DNA from: Persicobacter psychrovividus
GTDB taxonomy: Bacteria; Bacteroidota; Bacteroidia; Cytophagales; Cyclobacteriaceae
Direction of reading: 5' to 3'
Assembly: GCF_036492425.1 (NCBI RefSeq)
Contig: NZ_AP025296.1
Location: 124,001 to 188,000, forward strand
DNA: 64,000 nucleotides
Shown: piece by piece, positions 9,329-19,880 of the stretch
How the letters are laid out: each line of letters begins with the position of its first letter
Numbering within the stretch: the first letter of the stretch is position 1
Notes under the pieces: generated by a model
Database searches by the model: none
What the model saw: the letters and a program-made list of their open reading frames with translations, nothing else
Told to the model about the DNA's origin: nothing
Program-made: the position numbers and the translations under genes

Positions 9329-11731
9329 ATGCGGATTCTTCTACTTTTTTTGTTGGGCTTGTTTAGTGCCTGCCAAACCGTAAAATTTACGGATGATACC
9401 TTCACCTTTAAACAAGAGGGCAAGGATTTTTTTATCAATGGGCCTTCAGACAGTCTGCAGGTTAATTTTTTAGCCAACGGCAACATCCGGCTTGCTTTCC
9501 TGAACCAGCCGGAAAATGATTTCAGCTTTATCGATGATAAACAATTCATCCTTCCTAAAGTAATAGAACACCAGGATCAACTTTTGCTTCAGGGAGCAAC
9601 ATCAGCCTTGAAAATCTCCAAAAGCCCCTGGCAAATTAGCTTGCTCGATCAGCAGGGCAAAACCCTATCCGTAATCAATGCCTATGAAAAATCGGCCAAA
9701 AAGAGCAAGGTGATTTTTTCTGCTGAAAAGGTTGAGGCCTTTTATGGAATGGGGCAAAAGACCATTCCGGTGAATCGAAAAGGCTATGCTTTTTCGACGG
9801 TCAATAACCATGTTGGCGGATACAGCAAACCTTATGAAAACCTGCAGGTAAATATCCCTTACCTTTATACTGACCGAAAATTTGGGGTATTTTTCGATAA
9901 CAGCTATACCGGCAATTTTGACCTTTGCAAAACCAGCCCCAACCAGTGGTCCTATCAAACTGATGGCGGCCAAATGGTGATTTATTTTACCGTAGGGGAG
10001 CAGTTGCAGGACCTTCAAAATCAATATTTTGCCCTAACAGGGTATCCGTCCTTGCCACCAAAATGGGTCTTTGGCCTGATGCAAAGCAAATGTTCCTATC
10101 AGGACGATAAGGAAGTTTATAAGGTCGTGGAAGAATTTCAGGCCAATCAGTTGCCGCTTGATGCCATTATTCTTGATGCCAACTGGTTTGGTGGCTACAA
10201 TGACAACAGCCATAATATGGGGAACTTTACCTGGGAGAAAAACCACTTCCCAAACCCTAAAGGTTTTATGCAGAAGCTCAAAGATCGCCATATTAAAACA
10301 CTGATTATCAATGAGCCTCAGATTAATCAGTCATCGGAGAATTTTGAATTTCTGAAACAACAAGGCTGGCTGATGAAGGTGCAAGACAGTGCTTATGTTT
10401 TGCCTTCCTTTTGGGCGGGATCTGCCGCTTTACTTGATCTGACCAACCCTTCGGCGCAGGATTGGCTCTGGAAAAAACAAAAAGCGAATCTGGATTTGGG
10501 ACTTGATGCCTTTTGGGTGGACCTGACCGAGCCGGATGTATCGACCACCGCAGGGCAGTTTTTTATGGGGGAAGAACCTAAGGTTCACAATATTTACAGT
10601 TACCTGTTTGCACAGGTGCTCGATCGGGGAATGAAGCAGGATTTCCCTGACCGCAGACTTTACAATATTACCCGCGCGGGAACGGCAGGAATGCACAAAT
10701 TTGGCGCCTTTAACTGGTCGGGGGATGCTGCCAAAAACTTTGATGCCCTGGCGTTGCAGGTGCCAATGTTGATAGGCTGTTCGATGAGTGGCATGCCGCA
10801 TTTTGCTTCGGATATTGGTGGGTTCACCAACGCTTGGGATCAGATAGGTGACTGGCAGGCTTATGATGGCCCCAAGGCATGCACCAGCCCGGAGCTCTAT
10901 ACAAGGTGGTTTCAGTTTGGCGTTTTTTCGCCTATCCTCAGGCCACATTCTGGCGAGGACCAAAGCTGCGAACCCTATGCCTTTGATCAGCAGACCCTGG
11001 AAATTTCCAGAAAGTACCTCAATCTTCGGTATCGACTGATCCCCTATATTTATTCTTATGCAGCAAAAACAACCTTTGAGGGAGAGCAGCTCATCAAACC
11101 AATGATGATGAAGTTTGATGACCCTGCGGTCAAGCAGCGCGACGATCAATACCTGTTCGGCGATTTACTGGTGGCGCCTGTAGTAAAAGAAGGTGCCGAC
11201 AGCCAGCTGGTTTATCTTCCGAAGCTTGGGGATGGGCAGAAGTGGTTCGATTTTTTTGACGATCAAATCTACGAGCCCGGAGAGCAGCAGGTCGCGGCCG
11301 GAATAGATAAAATACCAGTTTTTGTCTCTTCAGGAACAATATATCCTTTGGCTGACCTGGCAATGAATACAGCATCCCAAACAGAGGACCACCTTACCGT
11401 GGTGGCCTATCGGGGAACGGGAGCATTTAACCTGTATGAAGACGATGGCACTTCTCGCGCCTACGAAACGGGGCAGTACTCCATGACGGATTTTGTGATG
11501 ACGGCTGAAGAAAATACGATTCAGTTTGAAGTAAATCAGCATGGAAAATTACAAAATGAAACGCGTTCTTACACTTTCGATTTTCGTGATATTCCACAAA
11601 AGCCATTACTTAAAGTTAATGGTCAGGCCATAGCCGAGGACCGTTTTGATTATGATGAAAACACCAAAAGGCTCACTTTTAATCATCCGCAGGAAGGGCC
11701 CCAGAAATTAGTCATCAGCATGCAGATTTAA
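9329..11731 (+). CDS. GH31 family alpha-glycosidase lipoprotein
   Basis: 800 residues. I choose the ATG at 9329 rather than the in-frame TTG at 9320, because MRILLLFLLGLFSAC then gives a clean lipoprotein signal with a LFSAC lipobox. A galactose-mutarotase-like N-terminal beta domain is followed by the GH31 barrel. The nucleophile region reads DAFWVDLTEPDV (Asp398) and the acid/base region FNWSGDAAKNF (Asp466). A C-terminal beta-sandwich ends with GAFNLYEDDGTS, as in family members. GH31 enzymes release alpha-linked glucose, xylose or galactose from oligosaccharide ends. The 'DLTEP' version of the usual 'DMNEP' means the sugar preference is unclear. Probably periplasmic or outer-membrane anchored, and the first gene of the polysaccharide locus. 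It ends at a strong terminator. Confidence 0.88.
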   Translation: MRILLLFLLGLFSACQTVKFTDDTFTFKQEGKDFFINGPSDSLQVNFLANGNIRLAFLNQPENDFSFIDDKQFILPKVIEHQDQLLLQGATSALKISKSPWQISLLDQQGKTLSVINAYEKSAKKSKVIFSAEKVEAFYGMGQKTIPVNRKGYAFSTVNNHVGGYSKPYENLQVNIPYLYTDRKFGVFFDNSYTGNFDLCKTSPNQWSYQTDGGQMVIYFTVGEQLQDLQNQYFALTGYPSLPPKWVFGLMQSKCSYQDDKEVYKVVEEFQANQLPLDAIILDANWFGGYNDNSHNMGNFTWEKNHFPNPKGFMQKLKDRHIKTLIINEPQINQSSENFEFLKQQGWLMKVQDSAYVLPSFWAGSAALLDLTNPSAQDWLWKKQKANLDLGLDAFWVDLTEPDVSTTAGQFFMGEEPKVHNIYSYLFAQVLDRGMKQDFPDRRLYNITRAGTAGMHKFGAFNWSGDAAKNFDALALQVPMLIGCSMSGMPHFASDIGGFTNAWDQIGDWQAYDGPKACTSPELYTRWFQFGVFSPILRPHSGEDQSCEPYAFDQQTLEISRKYLNLRYRLIPYIYSYAAKTTFEGEQLIKPMMMKFDDPAVKQRDDQYLFGDLLVAPVVKEGADSQLVYLPKLGDGQKWFDFFDDQIYEPGEQQVAAGIDKIPVFVSSGTIYPLADLAMNTASQTEDHLTVVAYRGTGAFNLYEDDGTSRAYETGQYSMTDFVMTAEENTIQFEVNQHGKLQNETRSYTFDFRDIPQKPLLKVNGQAIAEDRFDYDENTKRLTFNHPQEGPQKLVISMQI

Positions 11732-11823
11732 TCCTGAAGCCTCCTGCAACAAAGCAAGTGGCGCTCGAATCTTCGGACTTTTGCCCATAAGCGCCATTCA
11801 ATTTATTTGATCAAACCTTACCT

Positions 11824-11856
11824 AAGCCCTGCCAAAAAATACGGCAGGGCTTTTTT
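11824..11856 (+). terminator. Strong intrinsic terminator after GH31
   Basis: AAGCCCTGCC and GGCAGGGC(TT) form a perfect GC-rich stem around a 9-base A-rich loop and run into TTTTTT. It is part of a 54-bp block also found at 47237-47290. Confidence 0.9.
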
Positions 11857-11879
11857 ATGGGCCAATGTCGCATATGCTA
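11826..11879 (+). repeat. Dispersed 54-bp terminator cassette, copy 1
   Basis: The 54 bases from GCCCTGCC through the hairpin, the T run, ATGGGCCAATGTCGC and TATGCTA recur at 47237-47290 with one mismatch (A here, T there). Flanking sequence is unrelated. The rest of the 11732-12059 gap shows no gene. Confidence 0.9.
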
Positions 11880-12059
11880 TATTTAGATGCTCCTTATGAT
11901 GAAATGCAGAGCGTAAATCTTTGTTTTACCCGCCAATTTATATAGGATAATTTATTCACATTTGGAGGTCAATTCGTCGCTGTGCGCAAGGCTAAATTGA
12001 AAGTCCACCATCAAAAAGTGGGGGAGACTTACCTTGGGGTAAACTAATTTTTTAAGCCG

Positions 12060-15000
12060 ATGAAAAGGACAACTTTTACATTTTTATGGTTGGTTACGCT
12101 ATGTTTCTATGGACACGCACAAACCAAAGTTGAAGTCTTACCACTGACAGATCAGTTAATATCAATTTTTATTGTCGATGGGGAGGTGGAATATGATGGC
12201 ACTGCAGCCAATGCTGGAAAGGTGCATAAAACGGAACTTGATTTTTCCTTATTGGATGCGGTGGAAAGTTATGGCGTTTCTTCCACTGATGATCCCGATT
12301 TTTCGGAGGTACGCAACCCCTTGGCTGTCGGGCGTAAATCTATTGGATCAGCCTTTTGCTATCAGGGTTTGGAGTGGACCGGTGGGCAGTATGCTCCTGT
12401 TGAGGAAAGTTGGGTGAGTGACCATTGGATTTACCTTGAGTTGCCTTCAGCGCTTAAGGAAGGGAAAAATTATTCTTTCGACCTTTCCGCGCTTGGTTTG
12501 GAGGGGGTGAGTGATATCAGCTGGACTTTTGATCCCCACCAATTGAGATCCGAAGCCATTCATGTCAATACGCTAGGCTATGCGCCGGCGGCCCCTAAAT
12601 ATGCATATATATATCATTGGGCAGGAACAATGGGCAGTGTGGACTTGTCTGATTTTGACAATAAAACTTTTTTGGTAATCGATGAAAATGGCCAAACGGC
12701 TTTCGAAGGTAAAATCGCCTTTCGCAAAGCAAAAAACAATCAGGAAACGGGGCAGCCTGATGAAACGCCAGAAAATAATTTCCTTGGTGCAGATGTTTAT
12801 GAGGCAGACTTCTCCGGCTTAAGTGCGCCAGGAAATTATCGGGTAGCCATCCCTGAAATGGGCTGCTCTTTTCCTTTCAGAATTAATGAAAACCCCGTGT
12901 GGGAAGCCTATTACGCTACCGCAAGGGCCATATACCATCAGCGGAGTGGGATTCGTATTGAAGCCAATTATGAGGGCAAACCCTATATTCGACCCATCAC
13001 TCAAAATCCTATGGTCCATGATCAGGAAGGTCATTCTTATGCCGATAAAGTGGTGTATTCAGATTTCCCATATATGAACTGGGACAATGCGGATAATGGT
13101 GGTAACAACACCGATCAGATTATTGGTGCGGCAGAGGGCAACGTGCTGAATGTGGCGGGTTGGTATCAGGATGCCGGCGACTGGGACAGCTATGCACATC
13201 ACCAGCGCGTCCCGATGACTTTGATGATAATGTATGAATTTTTTCCCGAGCTTTTTGCGGATCAGGAATATGATATTCCGGAAAGTGGGAATGGGATTCC
13301 GGATATTGTAGATGAAGCCTCCTGGTTAATCAAGTTTAACTTCCGGCTGCGAAAAGCCTTGCAGGAAGCAGGGTACTCCAATGGTGGGGTAGGTGGTGCA
13401 CGTGTATGCGCAGATCCCTACAACAATACCCTTGGGAACCCCGAGCATGAGGGCACCCCTTCGTGGCAGGATCATCGACCGACTTTGGTAACGCAGGCGG
13501 ACGCCTTCATGACTTATATGTATGCCGGCGAGGCCGCGCAGTTTGCCATGATCATCAAAAAGCTGGGAAGGGATCCTGAGCAATGGCCCGTGGAGATGCT
13601 TGATGCTAAAACTTTCGATGACATGACGTACCTCAAAGCCAATTTTATCGAAGAGGCTGAGGCCGCTTTTGATTGGGCCGCGGCGCCGGAAAATCAGCCT
13701 GAATCTGGGAATAATTACCCTGAACCCCTGACGGTCTATGAAACTTATGCCGCCGTGAATTTATTCCGTCTTACGGGTAAATCCAAGTATCATGAAATTG
13801 CCATACAAGGGTTGAACAGTTTTAAAAATGCCGGAAATTTTACGACCCATCAGGCATATGCAGCATACGCTTATTTACTGATCGATCATATTGATGTAGA
13901 TACAGAATTACAGCAGAGCTTGCGCGCTGCCGCGGAACGTACCGCGACGAACAGCGCCTTGAATGCCGCTGAAAAAAGAGCAGCACGTTGGGGTGGGGTG
14001 TTTGATATGCCGATGCTCGTTGGGCAAGCCACAACGCCATGGATGTTTGAAACCATGGTCGCCTATGCGCTTACAGGGAATGAGCAGTATAAAGATGTGG
14101 TGCATACCACTGCCGATTATTTTCTGGGCACCAACCCGCGGCATAGTACAAATATGACAGGAATTGGGCCAAGGCCTGTGAAAAGGGCTTTTAATCTGGA
14201 TGGTCGGACAATCACAGAAAACTGGGGGGTATTTCCAGGATGGATCCCTTATGGTCCTTGGGCTTTTACCGCCAAACAGCAGGAAATGGCCTACAAGAGA
14301 ACGATGGCCGATGGGATTGAACGACTTGGAGGACAGGGACCCTGGAATGAACACTGGCATAACTTTTCCATGACGCCCACAGTTCTGAACTGGCCGGGGC
14401 ATGAGCGTTTTTCGCATAATGCCATCGCTCCAATGCTTACCGAAAACACCATTCACCAGAATTCTTTACATGCGGCCACCGCCTACGGTTTTGTAAATGG
14501 CCGCCAACACCGCAATGCCCAAAGTCCGCAGAAAATTGGGGAAATAACTGTTTCATCGCAAGAGATCAACGATTTTCAGTTCCTTAAAGAATCGAAGGTG
14601 GTAACGGTAAACCTCGATAATCTTGAAGCCAGCCAGTCCGCCTTAAAGTGGTCAAGTTCTGAAACCGCTGTCGCTCATGTAGATCAGTTCGGACGGATTA
14701 CCGCTACCGGGGATGGGGAGGCAACAATCACCGTGGAAACCCTTGACGGCTCTGTAAAACAGGTCATAAAAGTACGCAACACCAATTTACAGGATATGCC
14801 TGTGGAAGAAGTAAAAATTAACTTTGAGGGGGGAGTGTTGGAGCTAATAGATGGCAGCACAAAAAAGCTCGTAGTGGAAGTACTCCCTGAGCAGGCTTCC
14901 AACAAAAATTTGATTTGGACTTCTTCTGATGAAGCGGTGGTTACGGTGCTCGATGGGGCATTGACCGCCGTTGGCCCTGGTGATGCTACCGTTCGGGCCA

Positions 15001-16610
15001 CAGCAGAATCCGATGAACAAAAATTTGATGAGCTTTCAGTGCGTGTCCTTGCTGCTTCTTACACTGTTTTGGCAGATTTTGATGATCACATCCCTGTTTA
15101 TGGGGAAGGTAAACAACCGGAAGCGGTGGAGATTTTCAGTAGTCACGAGGCCATCGATTTACAAGCCGACAACCCACAGAAAGCAGGCATCAATACCTCT
15201 GAAAAAGTGCTGAAAGTAAGCCGAGGTCCCGGGCAGTGGAAATTACTGGGCTTCAGTTCACCAACCTTGGCCCCCATATCTATGTGCAGCCATGTAGACT
15301 TTTCCTTTCAGTATTTATCCGAAGACCTGACCGAAATATATTATGCGATCACGACCATCTCAGGAGAAAAACTGGATGACCGCATACCGATTACCCCTTC
15401 AGCAGAATGGCAAACGGTTGTTCTTTCCATTCCCGCCAGTGGGAAGATGGAAAGCTTAACGATCTTCTCCAATCCGGAAGATGCCGCGGCAGATTATGAT
15501 TTGTATTTTGATAATTTCCGGTTCAAGGAAAATCCCGATGCCGAGGATTGTGAAGAGCAGGAGCTTGAGTGGGTAATGATTGATTTTGAAACCTCTGACT
15601 TCAATTGGTTGGACGGTAATGGTTCCTTTGGGTGGAATGGTAACGGCGAATCGTTTCGCAGCGAAGTTGTTGATAATCCAACAGGGGATCAAATCAACCC
15701 TTCGGAAAGGGTTTTCTATTTTGAAAAAACAGGCAGCACCTTCGGAGCAGGTTTCGGTTTACAGCCTGCAACCGGTTTTCCTTTAGGAAATAATACCTAC
15801 CTGTCCCTTTTGACTTATTCGGATGTTTTTACCAACAGCCTTTTGGTGAAGTTGATTCAGTTTGATGAGGACGGAAAAGAGGCCTGTGCGCTGGAATTAC
15901 ATCAGGAAAGCATCGATTTGAGCCCTTTTGCATGGAAAAAAATAAAGTTCAGTATTCAGGATATGACCTTTAGCACAAAGGACGATGCGCTGGAACGGGC
16001 AGATTTTCTGCAAATTGATCAGATCATCATTCAGCCGGATGTAGCGGTGGCAGTTCCCAATAATTTTTATGTTGATGATATTGCCCTTGGTGGTTTACAG
16101 GTGGAAAAAATCACCATCGAAGGGGAGTCCGAGCGGCAAATGCGTGTAGGGGAGCAATTGCAGCTGACAGTTAAAATACTGCCTGAAGGAGCAGAAGATC
16201 AAGAAGTAGTGTGGCAAAGTACGGACGAATCAATTGCTTCGGTGGATGAAAATGGGCAGGTAACCGCCTTATCGGAAGGACAGACGGAAATTTTGGCAAT
16301 GTCGGTTAGCCGTCCTGAGGTGACCGCATCGGTGGGCATCACAATAAAGGCCGACGATCCACTAACAACGACCACTTTAGGGATGAAAATTTATCCCAAT
16401 CCTGCTGAAGATCAGCTGATCATTGAACTGCAGGAAGTTGCCACTGCCGTTGATGTTTTCAATACAACGGGCCAAAAGTTTAATCCCAAAATTCAGAAAT
16501 CGGGGCAGCAGCTGGTGCTGATGTTAAATGGTTTGCCTCAGGGTATTTATCATTTGAAGGTGCTTTGCAGCAACGGAAAGTTTCACCTGCAACAATTCAT
16601 TAAAAAATAA
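12060..16610 (+). CDS. Secreted multidomain GH9 glycoside hydrolase with Big_2 domains and T9SS tail
   Basis: 1516 residues. Signal peptide MKRTTFTFLWLVTLCFYGHAQ, a ~150-residue N-terminal region, then a CelD_N-type Ig domain (from QLRSEAIHVNTLGYAP). The GH9 (alpha/alpha)6 barrel spans about residues 280-825. The nucleophilic-water Asp pair is in WYQDAGDWD (Asp371, Asp374), and TENTIHQNS (Glu795) fits the GH9 signature E-x-[STA]-x3-N-[STA]. After the barrel come two Big_2 Ig domains (~830-1000), two jelly-roll carbohydrate-binding-like regions (~1005-1165 and ~1175-1355), a third Big_2 domain (~1360-1430), and a type A T9SS tail (MKIYPNPAEDQLIIEL ... FIKK). GH9 enzymes cleave beta-1,4-glucans or related beta-linked polymers. 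It is predicted to act on the cell surface, producing oligomers for the SusCD pair that follows. It is a paralogue of the minus-strand GH9 near 34 kb. Confidence 0.88.
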   Translation: MKRTTFTFLWLVTLCFYGHAQTKVEVLPLTDQLISIFIVDGEVEYDGTAANAGKVHKTELDFSLLDAVESYGVSSTDDPDFSEVRNPLAVGRKSIGSAFCYQGLEWTGGQYAPVEESWVSDHWIYLELPSALKEGKNYSFDLSALGLEGVSDISWTFDPHQLRSEAIHVNTLGYAPAAPKYAYIYHWAGTMGSVDLSDFDNKTFLVIDENGQTAFEGKIAFRKAKNNQETGQPDETPENNFLGADVYEADFSGLSAPGNYRVAIPEMGCSFPFRINENPVWEAYYATARAIYHQRSGIRIEANYEGKPYIRPITQNPMVHDQEGHSYADKVVYSDFPYMNWDNADNGGNNTDQIIGAAEGNVLNVAGWYQDAGDWDSYAHHQRVPMTLMIMYEFFPELFADQEYDIPESGNGIPDIVDEASWLIKFNFRLRKALQEAGYSNGGVGGARVCADPYNNTLGNPEHEGTPSWQDHRPTLVTQADAFMTYMYAGEAAQFAMIIKKLGRDPEQWPVEMLDAKTFDDMTYLKANFIEEAEAAFDWAAAPENQPESGNNYPEPLTVYETYAAVNLFRLTGKSKYHEIAIQGLNSFKNAGNFTTHQAYAAYAYLLIDHIDVDTELQQSLRAAAERTATNSALNAAEKRAARWGGVFDMPMLVGQATTPWMFETMVAYALTGNEQYKDVVHTTADYFLGTNPRHSTNMTGIGPRPVKRAFNLDGRTITENWGVFPGWIPYGPWAFTAKQQEMAYKRTMADGIERLGGQGPWNEHWHNFSMTPTVLNWPGHERFSHNAIAPMLTENTIHQNSLHAATAYGFVNGRQHRNAQSPQKIGEITVSSQEINDFQFLKESKVVTVNLDNLEASQSALKWSSSETAVAHVDQFGRITATGDGEATITVETLDGSVKQVIKVRNTNLQDMPVEEVKINFEGGVLELIDGSTKKLVVEVLPEQASNKNLIWTSSDEAVVTVLDGALTAVGPGDATVRATAESDEQKFDELSVRVLAASYTVLADFDDHIPVYGEGKQPEAVEIFSSHEAIDLQADNPQKAGINTSEKVLKVSRGPGQWKLLGFSSPTLAPISMCSHVDFSFQYLSEDLTEIYYAITTISGEKLDDRIPITPSAEWQTVVLSIPASGKMESLTIFSNPEDAAADYDLYFDNFRFKENPDAEDCEEQELEWVMIDFETSDFNWLDGNGSFGWNGNGESFRSEVVDNPTGDQINPSERVFYFEKTGSTFGAGFGLQPATGFPLGNNTYLSLLTYSDVFTNSLLVKLIQFDEDGKEACALELHQESIDLSPFAWKKIKFSIQDMTFSTKDDALERADFLQIDQIIIQPDVAVAVPNNFYVDDIALGGLQVEKITIEGESERQMRVGEQLQLTVKILPEGAEDQEVVWQSTDESIASVDENGQVTALSEGQTEILAMSVSRPEVTASVGITIKADDPLTTTTLGMKIYPNPAEDQLIIELQEVATAVDVFNTTGQKFNPKIQKSGQQLVLMLNGLPQGIYHLKVLCSNGKFHLQQFIKK

Positions 16611-16743
16611 TTAAAATTGGAGTATAAATATCCACTCAAAAGCTAATATTGTTTATTTTTAAAAGTATTTATTGATTGGGATACAATTTTTTTTGGCGGT
16701 TTGATTGTCCAACCCTATGGATAATTCATACCCCCCATATCAA

Positions 16744-16751
16744 TAGCTTTG
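16744..16751 (+). promoter_or_regulatory. Possible -7 element upstream of the first SusC gene
   Basis: TAGCTTTG fits the Bacteroidota TAnnTTTG -7 consensus, 60 bases before the SusC ATG. No TTTG lies at the expected -33 distance, so an activator such as the locus HTCS may be needed, or the match is chance. Confidence 0.3.
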
Positions 16752-16811
16752 TTAATATATTTAGCTATGAATCAAAACATTACATTTTTTCCTAAACCTT
16801 AACGAGGTACT

Positions 16812-19800
16812 ATGAATCTTAATATTTTTTACAAATGGGAGTCCAGGGGACTATTGTTATTATTATTAATGGTCGTCAGCCATTGGTCCCTCGCCCAACG
16901 ACAGATAAGCGGGGTGGTACAAATGGAAGATGGGTTTACAATACCCGGAGTCAATATCACGCTTAAAAGTCAACCTACCATTGGAACAGTCACGGACCTC
17001 CAGGGGACTTTCTCCATTCAGGCCGGCAAAGAGGACTATTTAGTATTTTCCTTCATTGGTTATCAAAGTCAGGAAGTCAAAGTGGGCAACCAGTCCAAAA
17101 TTCAGGTAACGATGTTCCCGGATGTTAAAGAGCTGGATGCCGTGGTGGTTATAGGCTACGGAGAGCAAAAAGAAAGGGATATTACCGGTTCTATCGGTAT
17201 GGTAAAACCCGAAGCACTCACCAAGATACCAACGGCCAATGCGGCTCAGGCCATGCAAGGAAGAATGGCAGGGGTGCAAGTGTCAAATTCCACCGAACCG
17301 GGTGGCGGAACAAAAGTCCGAATTCGTGGGGTAGGAACAGTCTCCGGGCAGTCCGACCCGTTGTATGTGATTGACGGGGTGCTGTCGACATCCATGATCA
17401 GCGTGGACCCTAACGATATTGAATCTCTAACGGTACTGAAAGATGCTGCCTCGGCGGCTATATATGGTAATCGTGGAGCAAATGGCGTGGTGATTATCAA
17501 GACAAAAAGTGGGGTAAAGGGGGATGCCAAATTTAGCTTCAGTGGGGAGTATGGTGTCCAGACACCCATGAACCTGTATGAGATGATGGATACAGAACAG
17601 TATAAAGCCTATGCTGATGAACTCTTTGTCGCCAACGGAACGGTGCGTCAGAACCGATGGGTGCGCAATGATGACCTGACCCATACCACCAACTGGTCTG
17701 AGGAAATGTTCAATCCCGCAGCGATACAACGCTACAATTTTTCCGCTGCCGGCGGAGGCGAGTCCGGGAACTACCGGGTATCTATGGGATATACTGATCA
17801 GCAGGGGATGTTGCTCGAAACAGGTTATCAGCGATATAATCTATCGGTGAAATCAAGCATGAAAAAGGGGCGTTTCCGCCTGGGAGAAACGGTACTCTTC
17901 AATTTCAGCAATACCAAGCGGAGACCGGAACAATCCAATCCTGGGGCGGCTATTGAAACGGCTCCTCAGATTCCAGTGTATGACCCATTAAACACTAAAT
18001 CCCATGGTTATGGCGTTCCTAATGAAGACATTACCGGTACTGTAAATACAGCTAACCCTGTATATATTCATGAAAAGAAAGTGCGTGAAGCACAAACTTT
18101 TGGTACCAATGTGAGCTTATGGGCCGAGGTGGACATTGTAAATGGGCTAACGTTCAAATCCAACCTCAATGGAAGTTTCAGCTCCAATTTTCAGGAAACA
18201 AAAAACCCGGCAATGGATCAGGGGACGGCACTTTATGCAACGCTCCTTTCGAGATATAATGAAAACCATTCTTGGTACAGGGGGATTTTCTGGGACAACT
18301 ACCTGACCTATAAAAAAACTTTTGCAGAGAAACACGACCTTGTTCTGACGGCCGGTGGGGTGATTCAGAATGAAAATACTGCTTATACTTTTCATACCGC
18401 CGATGGTAATCGAGATGGTCTGGAAACTATTATTGGTGGGGTGAAACAGACCTATGGAGCCGACAAATTCACCAAGAGGATGCTGTCCAGTTTTGGACGT
18501 TTTATCTATACCTATGATGGCAAATATACCATTAATGGATCCTTGAGGGCAGATGCCTCATCGCAATTCACCAAAGAAAACAGGCTGGGTTATTTCCCTT
18601 CGATTTCTGCGGGCTGGACCATCAGTGAAGAAGCGTTTATGGCCAGCAATGATAAGATTGACAACCTGAAGGTGCGTGTGGGTTATGGGGAAGTTGGCCG
18701 TGATTTGTCGCTTTCAGACCGTTATGTTGCCGCTATGTACCCGAATGTAAATTATCCGTGGGAAGGCGGTGCTGCCAATCCTAATACGAGTGGACATATT
18801 ACAGCATCGCTGCCGGCACAAGACCTCCGATGGGAAACCTCAGAGCAGTTAAATTTGGGGATAGACGTGGGGATGTTTAAAAACAGGCTACGGTTGAGTG
18901 GGGAAGTTTTTCAAAAAACCTCCAGAGATATGATCCTTAGTGTGCAACAGATGGGTGATTTGGGAACGGGAATAGATGCTGATAAGGACTTTTTAGGTGT
19001 AGGGCTGAAGAACATCGGTTCTATACAAAACCAGGGCGTGGAGCTGAGTCTGAATTATGATAATTTTGAAGGAGAGCTCACTTATTCTATCGGAGGAAAC
19101 TTCACCTATATTTCCAATCAGGCTACAGAGCTTGTGAAGGTAGGAGGAAAGGATACCCCGATCATGGAAGGGAATCAGCGCCTTGAAGTTGGGGAGTCGA
19201 TGTGGTATTTCTTCGGATACAAGACTGACGGTTTGTATCAGCAGGATCAGGGGAGTGAGGATTTGGAGCCTTTAGCCAAAGCAGGAGATGTTCGATATGT
19301 GGATACTGATAACAGCGGCAATATTACTGATGCTGACCGGGTAAATCTTGGAAATTCGCTGCCAAAATATTTTTATGGAATGAATTTCAATATGGGCTAT
19401 AAGGGTTTTGATCTTTCCGTCCTTTTGGAAGGTAAAGCAGGTTTTAAGGTTTTTAACCAAAACGCTTACCAATTGACGAACACGACACTGAAGAATAATC
19501 GCCTGGCAGAATTGGTGGGCAATACTTGGAGTGAGGAAAATACCAATGCTGAATATCCCGCTATTTTTGCAAGTACAGCATCCCAGAATTTTTCCGATCG
19601 TCACCTGCAAAATGGGGCTTACCTAAATATTCAGAATGTTCAATTAGGCTATAACCTGAAATCACTGATTAGGACGTCGCTGATCACGAAAATGCGGGTT
19701 TACGTGTCTGTAAATAACGCCTACATTTTTACTGCTTATGACGGTTACAACCCTGATGTTTGGGATACGGGGTCGTCTGCAGGAGCATCCGTAGAATACC

Positions 19801-19859
19801 GTAACAACGCTCTGCCTACCCCAAGGATTTTTATGGCGGGCGTACAAATGAATTTTTAA
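16812..19859 (+). CDS. SusC/RagA family TonB-linked outer-membrane transporter (pair 1)
   Basis: 1015 residues from an ATG preceded by GAGG. A signal peptide (GLLLLLLMVVSHWSLAQ) is followed by a carboxypeptidase-regulatory-like domain (ISGVVQMEDGFTIPGVNITL, to ~115). The plug domain carries the SusC markers GYGEQKERDITGSIG, MQGRMAGVQV, VRIRGVGTVSGQSDPLYVID and a NPNDIESLTVLKDAASAAIYG-like stretch. A 22-strand-type TonB-dependent barrel fills the rest and ends in an aromatic residue (MAGVQMNF), as outer-membrane barrels do. It imports oligosaccharides using TonB energy together with the SusD lid encoded 21 bp downstream. Context points to products of the GH9 and neighbouring exo-enzymes as cargo. 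Confidence 0.95.
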   Translation: MNLNIFYKWESRGLLLLLLMVVSHWSLAQRQISGVVQMEDGFTIPGVNITLKSQPTIGTVTDLQGTFSIQAGKEDYLVFSFIGYQSQEVKVGNQSKIQVTMFPDVKELDAVVVIGYGEQKERDITGSIGMVKPEALTKIPTANAAQAMQGRMAGVQVSNSTEPGGGTKVRIRGVGTVSGQSDPLYVIDGVLSTSMISVDPNDIESLTVLKDAASAAIYGNRGANGVVIIKTKSGVKGDAKFSFSGEYGVQTPMNLYEMMDTEQYKAYADELFVANGTVRQNRWVRNDDLTHTTNWSEEMFNPAAIQRYNFSAAGGGESGNYRVSMGYTDQQGMLLETGYQRYNLSVKSSMKKGRFRLGETVLFNFSNTKRRPEQSNPGAAIETAPQIPVYDPLNTKSHGYGVPNEDITGTVNTANPVYIHEKKVREAQTFGTNVSLWAEVDIVNGLTFKSNLNGSFSSNFQETKNPAMDQGTALYATLLSRYNENHSWYRGIFWDNYLTYKKTFAEKHDLVLTAGGVIQNENTAYTFHTADGNRDGLETIIGGVKQTYGADKFTKRMLSSFGRFIYTYDGKYTINGSLRADASSQFTKENRLGYFPSISAGWTISEEAFMASNDKIDNLKVRVGYGEVGRDLSLSDRYVAAMYPNVNYPWEGGAANPNTSGHITASLPAQDLRWETSEQLNLGIDVGMFKNRLRLSGEVFQKTSRDMILSVQQMGDLGTGIDADKDFLGVGLKNIGSIQNQGVELSLNYDNFEGELTYSIGGNFTYISNQATELVKVGGKDTPIMEGNQRLEVGESMWYFFGYKTDGLYQQDQGSEDLEPLAKAGDVRYVDTDNSGNITDADRVNLGNSLPKYFYGMNFNMGYKGFDLSVLLEGKAGFKVFNQNAYQLTNTTLKNNRLAELVGNTWSEENTNAEYPAIFASTASQNFSDRHLQNGAYLNIQNVQLGYNLKSLIRTSLITKMRVYVSVNNAYIFTAYDGYNPDVWDTGSSAGASVEYRNNALPTPRIFMAGVQMNF

Positions 19860-19880
19860 GACTTATAAATTTTTTCAAGG

